From positions 64,055-128,054 of the forward strand of contig NZ_QRUF01000004.1 in assembly GCF_003458415.1 (NCBI RefSeq): a stretch of 64,000 bases of DNA. The letters run 5' to 3'. A program made the position numbers and the translations under genes. The DNA is from Collinsella sp. AF25-2LB. GTDB taxonomy: Bacteria > Actinomycetota > Coriobacteriia > Coriobacteriales > Coriobacteriaceae. The notes under the pieces are model-generated. The model worked only from the letters and a program-made list of their open reading frames with translations. It was not told where the DNA came from and did not search any database. The first letter of the stretch is position 1, and each line of letters starts with the position of its first letter. Shown in pieces: positions 31,768-40,389 of the stretch.

Positions 31768-34485
31768 ATGGAAACTGTCAGCAATTACACCGAAACGCTC
31801 GAAAAGACCGTCCGCGACCTTCTCGAACGGCAGGAGGATCTGATCAGGACTGCCTTTACCGACCAGCTTACCGGGCTTGGCAACCGTGGCGGCTTTGCCC
31901 GTTCCCTCGAGGAGCTCTGGGAGCAGGACGCCCCCGTTACCATGGCGTTCATCGATATCGACAATCTCAAGCACTGCAACGACGTCTTTGGGCATGACGA
32001 GGGCAACCGCTATATCTTGCAGGTAAGTCTCTATCTTAAGCTGTATATGAAGGTGGGCGAAGCGGCGTTTCGCATAGGCGGCGACGAGTTTGCCATCCTA
32101 TCTACGATTGCAACCGAGGACGACCTCGCCGAACGTCTGAAACACTGCCGAACGGTTCTGCTCAAAAACAACGATTCCGAGATGCCCCACTCGTTTAGCT
32201 ACGGAGTGTCACATGCCGACCCCGCCCTGGGCGAAGCTTCCAATCGCATGACGCTCGATGCCGACCATCGCATGTACGACTACAAGCTACGTCATGCCAT
32301 GCACCTCGATCGACGCAATATCACGCAAGTCCACGCCGACGACTTCGAAATAAGCGATCGTATTTTTGACGCCTTTTCGATGCTCAACGAGGGCCGTTAT
32401 TTCTTTATCGAGAACTTGGACAAACATCGCACCCTTTGGTCACAAGGTGCCTTGCGCGATCTTGGCCTTCCCTCGGAGCACATAGACAACTGTCGCGATT
32501 ACTGGAAAACGCGCGTCCATCCCGACGACCTTGAGGCCTGCATCAACGACATCGACCAAGTCTACAACGGCACCAAGCACCGTCGCGTCATGCAGTATCG
32601 TGTGCGCAACGCCGTCGGCGACTACGTCCTTTGCCGTGCTCGCGGGTTTCGTATCGACGGCGACGGAAATGTCCCCTCGCTCTATGTCGGCGAGCTCGTC
32701 AACCACTCACTTGCCGAAACCGTCGACGCTGCCACAGGCCTCGGAACGCAGCGCATGCTGGTCAACGCCATCGACGCCTGCCGCCGCGATCGTTGCGAGA
32801 CAGGGCTTATAGCGGTGCGCGTTCGTGGCACGACAAAACTCAACGAGCTCTACGGGGCCGAGGCTGTCGACAACATGCTTGCCGAATACGCAGGCCGCAT
32901 GCTGTCGATCACCCGCGGCAGGAGCCGGGTCTACCGTTCACGAAGCGTCCAGTTCGTCGTGCTCAGCAACGAACTAGACCACGAGGCATTCGAGCAACTG
33001 ACCCGCCACCTTAAAGAAGCCGTTTTCGCTCCTGTTCGAATCGCAGGCGACACCATTACTCCCGTCTGCCTTGTCGTCCCGGCCTTTTACGAGCACTTAA
33101 CCCATCAAGCGACCGCCGTTTTAGGCGAACTCGACCGTCGCCTTCGCACGGCCGGCGGGCTTGTTCCCAACGACAGCCTCCCCATACCCGAGGCGGAGCG
33201 CAAAAGCGCCATAGCTGAACGTATCGACTCGCTCACGGGCCTCTATCGACCCAGCGAGTTTATGCGGCGCGCCAACGCATTTCTCGAGGCAAGGCGCAAC
33301 GGCACCTGGTGCATCGCCACAGTCGACATGGGCCACATGCGCCTGTTTAATGAATGGCACGGCCAGGCCGAGGGCGACCGCGTACTCGCCGATGTGGGCA
33401 CGGTCCTCAAGGACATCGAGAATGCCGATATGGGCGTCGCAGGGTACTGGGGCCAAGATGACTTTTGTGTACTCATCCCCTTTAAGCACATCACCGTCCA
33501 TCAAATCTACAACCGCGTTCGCGAGGCCGTAGCCAGACATGATGACGGCGTAGGTTTTTGGCCGTCCATGGGCGTTTACCCCATCGACTCCAATGAGGAA
33601 ATCACCATCGATGCGCAGGCAAAGGCCATGTTTACCAATCGACGCGCAAAAAACGACTTTAAGGAGCGCATTGCTATTTTCCGCCCCGCGGAGTACGAGC
33701 GCGAAGTCGCGTTCCACCGCACGCTGACCGAATTCCAGTACGCGCTGTCAAATGGTCGCATCACGTACTATCTTCAGCCCCAGGTCGATATGGAAACCGG
33801 CGAGATTATTGGCGCCGAAGCACTCACCCGCTGGATTGACAAGGACGGCTCTCTCATTTCGCCCACAACGTTTATCCCCGCACTCGAGGAAAGCGGCTTT
33901 GTAGTGACGCTCGACAAGTACATTTGGCAGGGTGTCGCCATATAGCTTCGCGAGCGTCTCGATCGCCGTCTTCGCGTGGTTCCGGTCTCGCTTAATGTGT
34001 CGCGCGTGGATATCCTTGCCTGCGACGTTGCCGAACATATGGGGGCGCTCGCCGCCCAATACAACCTACCGCCCGAGCTCATGCGTATCGAGATCACCGA
34101 GACGGCTTATACGGGAGAATCCGAGGCCGTGGATAAGCTGACCGCAGATCTGCACACCCGCGGCTTCTCGACCTATATGGACGATTTTGGCACCGGTCAG
34201 TCCACGCTCGCGATGCTCAAGAACGTCAACGTCGACGTCATCAAGCTCGACCGCACCTTTGTGCCCACCGACCGCGATCAAGGCCGCAGCACGCAAATCA
34301 TTTCATCGATGCTCGAAATGGCGCAGTCGCTCCATCTGCCCGTCGTGGTCGAAGGCGTCGAGACAAATGAGCAGGCAAACATGCTACGACAAATGGGCGC
34401 CCGCTACGCTCAGGGCTTCCTCTACTACCGCCCCATGCCTGCGAAGGATTTTGAGGCATTGCTCGATGGTGGCAATAACAACTGA
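31768..34485 (+). pseudogene. GGDEF - PAS - GGDEF-like x2 - EAL protein interrupted by one in-frame amber codon
   Basis: Without TAG at 33943-33945 this would be a 905-residue c-di-GMP turnover protein. Domains: intact GGDEF (DQLTGLGNRGGF; RIGGDEF, 102-108), a PAS-like fold (about 190-310), a degenerate GGDEF (ATGLGTQRM), another degenerate GGDEF (DSLTGLYRPSEF; GQDDF) and an EAL phosphodiesterase domain. EAL motifs are intact across the stop: EALTRW before it; SLNVSR, RIEITET, MDDFGTG, IKLD and VEGVET after it. Both parts are in the same frame and TAG replaces what was probably a Trp (TGG) in V-A-I-x-L-R-E-R, so this is a single nonsense change, not a frameshift. As is, the cell would make a 725-residue protein with cyclase but no working EAL domain. 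A sequencing error cannot be excluded. Closely related to the next gene. Confidence 0.85.
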
Positions 34486-34543
34486 TACGCTCGCGCGCAA
34501 AACGCCACCGTCGAAGGGGGCATTTGTCTCCATTAGCTAACTT

Positions 34544-34574
34544 ATATCCCCAATTCAAACCGAATTGGGGATAT
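34544..34574. repeat. Perfect 13-bp dyad between the two c-di-GMP genes
   Basis: ATATCCCCAATTC - AAACC - GAATTGGGGATAT. There is no T run. It lies 39 bp before the next start codon and could be an operator or a 5' mRNA hairpin of the downstream GGDEF gene. Confidence 0.55.
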
Positions 34575-34612
34575 GATACAAACCGTTGTTCCGCCCAAGG
34601 AGGTTATCCATC

Positions 34613-36142
34613 ATGAACGAGTCATATCGCCTGGGCGAGCAATCGATTATTGCCTATCTTCAGCGACTTGCGAACGGCGTCTCGACCGCCGAACTCGATG
34701 TTGCCGCGCTGCCTGCTGAGCTACGCGCCGTTGGTGAGCAACTGCAAAAGACGCATGCCATCCTGCAACAAGAGCGCCAGCTGCTTGAGCGCAACGCCTA
34801 TATCGATCCGCTCACCAACTTGGGCAACCGCAACGGATTCGACCGTCACGTCGAGCAACTCTGGCGCAAAGGCGACCCCTTCACCTGCGCCTATATTGAC
34901 ATCGACCATCTCAAGCATTGCAACGATAGGTTTGGCCACGCCGAAGGCAATCGCTATATTCTGAGCATCTGCCGCACGCTCTCCGAAACCATGGAGCACG
35001 ATGAGATGCTGTTCCGTATCGGTGGAGACGAGTTTGTGCTCATCTCGCCCTCCGCAAACGAGATTGAACTCGAGCAGCGCTTGGAGCAGGTACGTACCAG
35101 GCTGATCGAGGCGAGCTCAGGTGGCAAGGCGCCCATGATCGGCAGCTTTAGCTTTGGCTGCTCGCGCGTCGATCCACTTGCTGGCGACACGCGTCGCCAG
35201 ATGACGATGGATGCCGATCGCAAGATGTATCGCTATAAGCTTATGCATCGTGTGCAGCAACCGAAAGACGATGACGCGCCGCAACGCCCAATCGTCGATC
35301 AGCTTCCCTGCAACGACCGGGTGTTCCAAGCGATCTCCATGAGCTCCGAGACGCGCTATCCGTTTATCCTCAATCTCGATACGGGAGAATCGCAATGGTC
35401 GGTTAACGCCGTGCGCGATTTTGACCTGCCCTCCCAGCACCCTTTTAACTCACTCGACATGTGGCTCGCCCGCGTTCATCCCGAGGACCGCGACAACGTA
35501 CGTGCCGAGCTCGACATGGTGATAAACGGCACATGGCACTTCCACTACATGCAGTATCGCGTAATGGATGCCACCGGAAAATACGTGCTTTGCGACTGCA
35601 CGGGCTACCGCTTGGACGGCACCGATACCGAGCCCGGCATGTATGTGGGCATTATCATCAACCGAAGCTTGGCAGATACGACCGATTCCGTGACCGGCTT
35701 GGGCGATATTCACGCCCTGGTCAACGCCATTGGAGAGATGCGCCGCGTGGCGCGCGAGGCAGGCTTTATTGCCATTAAGGTCGACGATATCGCCGAAGTC
35801 AATGCCCGCTTTGGATTCGATGCAGGCGACCGCGTGCTCGCCGAAAGCGCCGCCTGCCTCATGGACTGTTCGCGCGGCAAGGGTCGCTTGTTCCGCTCGA
35901 CGGGACCAATGTTCGTGGCGCTTTTCGATGAGCTCGGCCCCGAGGCAATCGACGAGCTCGCAAACGAAATCGAACGATTCCTGGGTTCTCCCGTGCTCAT
36001 CGGCTCGCTTGAATATCAGCCGCCCATTCGTGTGGCGACGCTTCATCTGGACGCTGTCAATCGACAGCCCGTTTCCATTTTGAACGAGCTCAAAGCGTTG
36101 CTCGGTAAAGCCGTGCAGGTGCCAGGTACCAAACTGGATTAG
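34613..36142 (+). CDS. Diguanylate cyclase: GGDEF - PAS - degenerate GGDEF
   Basis: A 509-residue cytosolic protein. The first GGDEF domain has DPLTNLGNRNGF, YIDIDHLKHCNDRFGH and an intact RIGGDEF (135-141), so it should make c-di-GMP. It is followed by a PAS-like domain (about 225-350; MWLARVHPEDRD, YMQYRVMDATGKY) and a second GGDEF fold lacking the motif (SVTGLGDIHAL ... FRSTGPMFVAL), likely structural. The same order and many identical segments occur in the N-terminal two thirds of the preceding pseudogene, so the pair arose by duplication. ATG 34613 follows AAGGAGG at 9 bp. An N-terminal helical region (1-60) has no membrane segment. Confidence 0.9.
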   Translation: MNESYRLGEQSIIAYLQRLANGVSTAELDVAALPAELRAVGEQLQKTHAILQQERQLLERNAYIDPLTNLGNRNGFDRHVEQLWRKGDPFTCAYIDIDHLKHCNDRFGHAEGNRYILSICRTLSETMEHDEMLFRIGGDEFVLISPSANEIELEQRLEQVRTRLIEASSGGKAPMIGSFSFGCSRVDPLAGDTRRQMTMDADRKMYRYKLMHRVQQPKDDDAPQRPIVDQLPCNDRVFQAISMSSETRYPFILNLDTGESQWSVNAVRDFDLPSQHPFNSLDMWLARVHPEDRDNVRAELDMVINGTWHFHYMQYRVMDATGKYVLCDCTGYRLDGTDTEPGMYVGIIINRSLADTTDSVTGLGDIHALVNAIGEMRRVAREAGFIAIKVDDIAEVNARFGFDAGDRVLAESAACLMDCSRGKGRLFRSTGPMFVALFDELGPEAIDELANEIERFLGSPVLIGSLEYQPPIRVATLHLDAVNRQPVSILNELKALLGKAVQVPGTKLD

Positions 36143-36216
36143 CACCGCGCCCGCACCGCCTCCCCCATCGTGCGATAATCCTCTGCAGAAGTCACCAACA
36201 GCAGAGGGAGTTTGTG

Positions 36217-36840
36217 ATGAAGGTTCTTTTGGTCAATGGCAGTCCCAAGGCAAACGGCAATACCGCCCGCGCACTCGCCGAGGTCTCCGAGCAACTCAAC
36301 GCCGAGGGCATCGATACCGAGGTGTTCCAGCTGGGCGCCAAGCCCATTCGCGACTGCATCGGTTGCGGCCAGTGCGGCAAGCTTGGCGGTCGCTGCACCT
36401 TTGACGACGACGTGGTGAACGAGCTCATCGCTGCCGCCGAGCAGGCAGATGGCTTTGTCTTTGGCTCCCCCGTCTACTATGCGCATCCCAGCGGACGCAT
36501 CCTCTCAGCCCTCGATCGCGCCTTCTATGCAGGCGGGCATGCCTTTGAGCACAAGCCCGGCGCCGCGGTCGCCGTCGCCCGTCGCGGCGGCACGTCGACC
36601 ACGTTCGATGTGCTCAACAAGTACTTCACCATTAAGCAAATGCCTGTGGTTGCCTCCACCTACTGGAACAACGTGTTTGGCCGCGTGCCCGGCGACGCCG
36701 ATGGGGATGCCGAGGGCCTTGCCACCATGCGAAACATCGGCAAAAACATGGCCTGGCTCCTGCGCTGTATCGAGGCAGGACAGGCCGCCGGTATCAACGC
36801 ACCCGAGGCAGATCGAGCAACGACCAACTTCATTCGATAG
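36217..36840 (+). CDS. Flavodoxin-like NAD(P)H-dependent FMN reductase / iron-sulphur flavoprotein family
   Basis: A 207-residue flavodoxin-fold protein. The FMN phosphate loop is NGSPKANGNTARAL (residues 7-20), the Cys-rich segment DCIGCGQCGKLGGRC (about 46-60) is typical of the iron-sulphur flavoprotein group, and FGSPVYYAHPSG is the FMN-ring motif. Such proteins reduce quinones or metals, or act as electron carriers. ATG 36217 is 7 bp after GAGGGAG; a GTG 3 bp upstream is possible. It lies 11 bp before the ArsC/Spx-like gene, so both are probably co-transcribed. Confidence 0.88.
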   Translation: MKVLLVNGSPKANGNTARALAEVSEQLNAEGIDTEVFQLGAKPIRDCIGCGQCGKLGGRCTFDDDVVNELIAAAEQADGFVFGSPVYYAHPSGRILSALDRAFYAGGHAFEHKPGAAVAVARRGGTSTTFDVLNKYFTIKQMPVVASTYWNNVFGRVPGDADGDAEGLATMRNIGKNMAWLLRCIEAGQAAGINAPEADRATTNFIR

Positions 36841-36851
36841 AGCGGCGGAGC

Positions 36852-37193
36852 ATGAATATCCAGATTTTTGGAACCAAAAAGTCTTTCGATACCAAGAAGG
36901 CCCAGCGCTATTTTAAGGAGCGCCGCATTAAGGTGCAGTTTATTGACCTTAGGGAAAAGGAGATGAGCAAGGGCGAGCTCACGAGCGTGATGCAGGCGGT
37001 CGGCGGCATCGACAAGCTGCTCAACCCCAAGGCCAAGGACGAGGAGACGCTCGCGCTCATCCAGCACCTCACCCCTAGCCAGCGCTTCGACAAACTGCTC
37101 GAAAACCAGCAGGTTCTAGCCGAGCCCATCGTGCGCAACGGCAAAAAGGCCACCGTCGGTTATTGCCCCGATGTATGGGGAGCCTGGGAGTAG
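36852..37193 (+). CDS. ArsC/Spx-family protein
   Basis: A 113-residue thioredoxin-fold protein of the ArsC/Spx/YffB superfamily. It starts MNIQIFGTKKSFDTKKAQRYFKERRIKVQFIDLREKEM, the characteristic first half, and ends with a YffB-type KATVGYCPDVW. The position of the first catalytic Cys (C-x2-C or C-x-x-S near residue 10) is Ser/Phe (KKSFDTKK), so it has no redox Cys there and is unlikely to be an arsenate reductase. ATG follows GGCGGAG, 11 bp after the flavodoxin-like gene. Function unknown. Confidence 0.82.
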   Translation: MNIQIFGTKKSFDTKKAQRYFKERRIKVQFIDLREKEMSKGELTSVMQAVGGIDKLLNPKAKDEETLALIQHLTPSQRFDKLLENQQVLAEPIVRNGKKATVGYCPDVWGAWE

Positions 37194-37279
37194 CCTGTGT
37201 TATTTGCCGGCGCGTGGGTATAAGAGCAGGCGTTTGGCATAAGATTCAACTGTAAGCCATGTCTAACAAAGGAGGGCAC

Positions 37280-38410
37280 ATGCCCAACAAACCCGTGAAG
37301 ATCATCATGCTTACCGGATACCTCGGTGCCGGCAAGACCACGCTGCTCAACCACATCCTCGCTAACGACGGCGGCATCCGCGCCGCCGTGATCGTCAACG
37401 ATATCGGCGAGATCAATGTCGACGCCAGCCTTATCGCCGACGGCGGCCTTTCCGAGACCGACGACCTCATCCCGCTCACCAACGGCTGCATCTGCTGCAC
37501 GCTTTCGGACGACCTGGCCAACCAGCTGCAGGGCATTGCCGATTCGGGCAAGTTCGACTACATCATCATCGAGGCATCGGGTATTTGCGAGCCTATCCCC
37601 ATCGCCTACACCATCTCGAGCTTCTGCGACGAGGCCAAGGTGGGCGGCGAGCCCAAGCTCGCGCTCGACAACATCGTGGCCGTGGTCGACTGCGCCCGCA
37701 TGTACGACGAGTTCAACGGCGGTCGCGACCTGCTGGCTGAGGATATCGACGAGGACGACATCGAAAGCCTGCTCATCCAGCAAATCGAGTTCTGCTCCAC
37801 GCTGATCCTTAACAAGACCGATACCGTAACGCCCGAGCAGATCGCCGAGCTCAAGGCCATCGTGCGCAGCCTGCAGAAGGACGCCGTGATCGTCGAGGCC
37901 CAAAACGGCGAGGTCCCCATGGAGGAGCTGCTCGATACCGACCGCTTCGACTTTATGCGCGCCTACAACTCCGCCGCCTGGATCGAGGCCATGGAGCATC
38001 CCGAGGAGCACGACGACCCTGAGGTGCTCGAGTACGACATCGAGACCTTTGTGTACTCGCGCCGCAAGCCGTTTGACCTGCAGAAGTTCACCGATTTTGT
38101 TGAGCAGGAGTGGCCCGACGAGGTCATCCGCGTCAAGGGTCCGCTGTGGCAGACCGGCGATCCGGACATGTGCTACATGTTCGAGCAGGCCGGCCACCAG
38201 ATGCGCCTGATGGAGAACGGTCTGTTCGTTGACTCTGCGCCCGAGGGCGAGAAGCAGAAGATTATCGACGAGAACCCCGAGATCATGCAGATTTGGGACG
38301 ACGAGACGGGCGACCGCATGACAAGCCTGTGCATCATCGGCCGTCACATGGACAAGGATGCGCTCATCGCCTCCCTCGATGCCTGCCTGACCGACTGGCA
38401 CCGCGCCTAG
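37280..38410 (+). CDS. CobW/G3E-family GTPase (metal chaperone type)
   Basis: A 376-residue G3E GTPase. It has the P-loop GYLGAGKTT (13-21), Switch regions ND(I)GEINVD, the metal-binding CxCC in NGCICCTL (about 70), IIEASGICEP (G3-like) and the base-recognition NKTDTV, then a CobW_C domain with FVYSRRKPFDL and a Trp/Asp-rich end. These GTPases deliver Zn or Co to target proteins. No cobalamin genes adjoin and no Zur box was recognised. ATG 37280 is just after AAAGGAGGGCAC; ATG 37259 is an alternative. Terminator at 38451. Confidence 0.9.
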   Translation: MPNKPVKIIMLTGYLGAGKTTLLNHILANDGGIRAAVIVNDIGEINVDASLIADGGLSETDDLIPLTNGCICCTLSDDLANQLQGIADSGKFDYIIIEASGICEPIPIAYTISSFCDEAKVGGEPKLALDNIVAVVDCARMYDEFNGGRDLLAEDIDEDDIESLLIQQIEFCSTLILNKTDTVTPEQIAELKAIVRSLQKDAVIVEAQNGEVPMEELLDTDRFDFMRAYNSAAWIEAMEHPEEHDDPEVLEYDIETFVYSRRKPFDLQKFTDFVEQEWPDEVIRVKGPLWQTGDPDMCYMFEQAGHQMRLMENGLFVDSAPEGEKQKIIDENPEIMQIWDDETGDRMTSLCIIGRHMDKDALIASLDACLTDWHRA

Positions 38411-38450
38411 GTTTATCCAAGCGGGCATTTTTCCGCCTACGTAACCGCCA

Positions 38451-38485
38451 AACCACCACGAAGGTGCCCTTCGTGGTGGTTTTTC
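38451..38485 (+). terminator. Terminator after the CobW-type gene (AACCACCAC repeat)
   Basis: AACCACCACGAAGG-TGC-CCTTCGTGGTGGTT followed by TTTCG. The arms match those of the repeat at 532-568 apart from A-to-G/T-to-C compensating changes, so it belongs to the same repeat family but acts as a strong terminator. Confidence 0.85.
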
Positions 38486-38505
38486 GTTCTGAGCCAAGGA
38501 GATTC

Positions 38506-39105
38506 ATGTTCAATATCGTGCTGTATGCGCCCGAGATTCCGGCCAATACGGGCAATATCGGCCGTACCTGCGTGGTCACCGGTGCCCATCTGCATCTGGT
38601 GGAGCCGCTGGGGTTTTCCCTCGATGACAAGACGGTACGTCGCGCCGGTCTGGGCTACTGGCAAAATTTGGACGTGACGACCTATGCCGGCTGGGAGGAT
38701 TTCCTTGCGCGCAACGGCCTCTCCCCCGCCGATGGCCATCTGCATCTGCTGACCAAAAAGGCACGCCGCACCTATGCGCAAAGCACCTACCGCGACGGTG
38801 ACTATTTGGTCTTTGGCAGCGAGAGCTCGGGCATTCCCGAGCCACTGCTTGCCGCGGCGCCCGAGCGCTGCGAGCGCATCCCGATGCTGCGCGATTGTGA
38901 CTCACTCGATAACGCCGAGGCCTGGGAAGCTCACGAGGAATCGCTCGGACATACCGAGGACAGCCACGAGACCATCCTTCAGCAGGATATCTGCGGCAAC
39001 TTCGTCAACCCGGACGACTACCGCATCAGCGCACTCAACCTCTCCAACAGCGCCGCCATCGTCCTCTACGAAGCCCTACGCCAAACAGGCTTTCCGGGAA
39101 TGTGA
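38506..39105 (+). CDS. trmL: tRNA (cytidine(34)-2'-O)-methyltransferase TrmL with acidic insertion
   Basis: A 199-residue SPOUT (trefoil-knot) methyltransferase that modifies the wobble base of tRNA-Leu. Motifs are NIVLYAPEIPANTGNIGRTC (motif 1), VFGSESSGIPEPLL (motif 2) and LNLSNSAAIVLYEALRQTGFPG (motif 3). Between motif 2's IPM and motif 3 there are about 43 extra residues, acidic and His-rich (SLDNAEAWEAHEESLGHTED), where typical TrmL has only a few, so the protein is longer than the usual 155 residues. ATG 38506 follows AAGGAG. The stop TGA is part of the repeat at 39101-39130. Confidence 0.9.
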   Translation: MFNIVLYAPEIPANTGNIGRTCVVTGAHLHLVEPLGFSLDDKTVRRAGLGYWQNLDVTTYAGWEDFLARNGLSPADGHLHLLTKKARRTYAQSTYRDGDYLVFGSESSGIPEPLLAAAPERCERIPMLRDCDSLDNAEAWEAHEESLGHTEDSHETILQQDICGNFVNPDDYRISALNLSNSAAIVLYEALRQTGFPGM

Positions 39106-39130
39106 CAAAGGGACTGACCCTTTGTCACAT
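39101..39130. repeat. TGTGACAAAGGG palindrome overlapping the trmL stop codon
   Basis: Perfect 12-bp arms TGTGACAAAGGG / CCCTTTGTCACA around ACTGA. The last trmL codons read ATG TGA, with TGA being bases 3-5 of the repeat. Relatives at 40357 and 44086. Confidence 0.8.
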
Positions 39131-39249
39131 TCAAGCGCCACGCCGACGGCACACACGCCTAATTGATGCTCTAGATAAAGAGCCATCACTTTTAATCAGA
39201 ATTAACTAAAGTAAAATGAAGTTAAACGGCGGTGTGAAAGGAGAGCCTT

Positions 39250-40350
39250 GTGAAATATCTCGAGAACCCATTTACCCCCAGTTTTGGTGAGGTTCCTGCC
39301 CATCTCGCTGGCAGACAACAGATTATTCGGGATTTGGACCGTGCCTTCTTGAGCCAGCGCAGGCGCCCAGAATTAACATCGATCTTCTCAGGCGCGCGTG
39401 GAACCGGTAAAACCGCTCTCATGTCGTCGCTCGCGACAAGGGCGGAATCCCACGGCTGGATTGCCGTAAAGACGACCGCGCTCCCGGGAATGCTTGAGGA
39501 AATCGAGCTCGGGGCGAAACGTGCTGCCGGCCATCTTATCGACCCGTCCAACCACTTCGAAGTCACCGGTCTCGGAATTGCACCGCTCGGCAGCATCGAG
39601 GTCAATCGCGTTCACGATGCCTCAACCTGGCGTTATCGCATGAGCGACATCATCGACCAGCTCAACGAGGCGGGCACCGGTCTGCTCGTCACGGTTGACG
39701 AGGTGGACCCGACACTCAACGAGATGATTCAGCTCGCAGCGACGTATCAGCACTTTGTGACCGATGGGAAACGCGTCGCCCTGCTCATGGCGGGACTTCC
39801 CAACAACGTATCGACGCTACTGAACCACAAGACGGTCTCGTTCCTTCGCCGCGCCCAACAATATCATCTGGGCCGCATTGCCGACTATGACGTGCGCGAG
39901 GCCTTGATTCGCACAATCCAGGAAAACGATCGCCTGGCAGATGCTGAGGGAATCGATCGAGCCGTTCGCTCGATCTCTGGTTTTCCCTTCCTATTGCAAC
40001 TCGTAGGCTACCGTGCCTGGGACCTCACAAGCGATTCGAAGGAGATCTCGTCACGCGACTTTGACCTGGGAATCAAAATCGCGCGCGACGAGATGGACGA
40101 CCGAATCCTCGCGGCAACCTATCGGGAACTCACGGCAGAGGACAAGCGATTCCTCATCGCCATGCTCGATGACGAGGAAGAGTCCACCACCGCTGACCTT
40201 GTCGAGCGCCTTAAGCGTTCGCCGCAGCAGGTCTCCCGCTACCGACGCCGCATGATAGACGCCGGCATCATCGGGGAGCGAGGACGAGGGCTCGTCGCAT
40301 TTGAATTGCCATTCTTCCGCGACTATCTCGCAGCTCAATGCGTGAAATAG
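39250..40350 (+). CDS. AAA+/STAND-like ATPase with C-terminal winged helix, copy A
   Basis: A 366-residue P-loop ATPase. The N-terminus has NPFTPSFGEVPAHLAGR, a Walker A GARGTGKTA (about 48-56), Walker B LLVTVDEVDP (about 152), and sensor-like LLMAGLPNNVSTLL. The C-terminal 100 residues resemble a winged helix (DKRFLIAMLDDEEESTTADLVERLKRSPQQVSRYRRRMI). The architecture recalls the archaeal ATPase / Orc1-Cdc6-like AAA_16 group, known from conflict and mobile-element settings. The start GTG? is not needed: the frame opens at ATG-like position 39250 (GTG) after AAGGAG. Copy B (42896-44014) is a clear paralogue. Promoter is AT-rich, unlike the surroundings. Function unknown. Confidence 0.75.
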   Translation: MKYLENPFTPSFGEVPAHLAGRQQIIRDLDRAFLSQRRRPELTSIFSGARGTGKTALMSSLATRAESHGWIAVKTTALPGMLEEIELGAKRAAGHLIDPSNHFEVTGLGIAPLGSIEVNRVHDASTWRYRMSDIIDQLNEAGTGLLVTVDEVDPTLNEMIQLAATYQHFVTDGKRVALLMAGLPNNVSTLLNHKTVSFLRRAQQYHLGRIADYDVREALIRTIQENDRLADAEGIDRAVRSISGFPFLLQLVGYRAWDLTSDSKEISSRDFDLGIKIARDEMDDRILAATYRELTAEDKRFLIAMLDDEEESTTADLVERLKRSPQQVSRYRRRMIDAGIIGERGRGLVAFELPFFRDYLAAQCVK

Positions 40351-40356
40351 AAGTCA

Positions 40357-40386
40357 ATGCGACAAAGGGGTGCCCCTTTGTCGCAT
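40357..40386. repeat. Palindrome ATGCGACAAAGGGG with 2-base loop
   Basis: Perfect 14-bp arms, ATGCGACAAAGGGG-TG-CCCCTTTGTCGCAT, starting 7 bp past ATPase A's stop codon and ending 4 bp before the convergent uvrA2 stop. A member of the ACAAAGGG family; may terminate both genes. Confidence 0.75.
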
Positions 40387-40389
40387 CGC

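Noticed and set aside
33930-33980. Frameshift in the GGDEF-EAL gene
   Set aside because: Both halves are in the same frame and lengths across the stop agree with the EAL family, so a nonsense change is the simpler reading.
36852-37193. Arsenate reductase
   Set aside because: The N-terminal catalytic Cys is absent and no ars genes adjoin.
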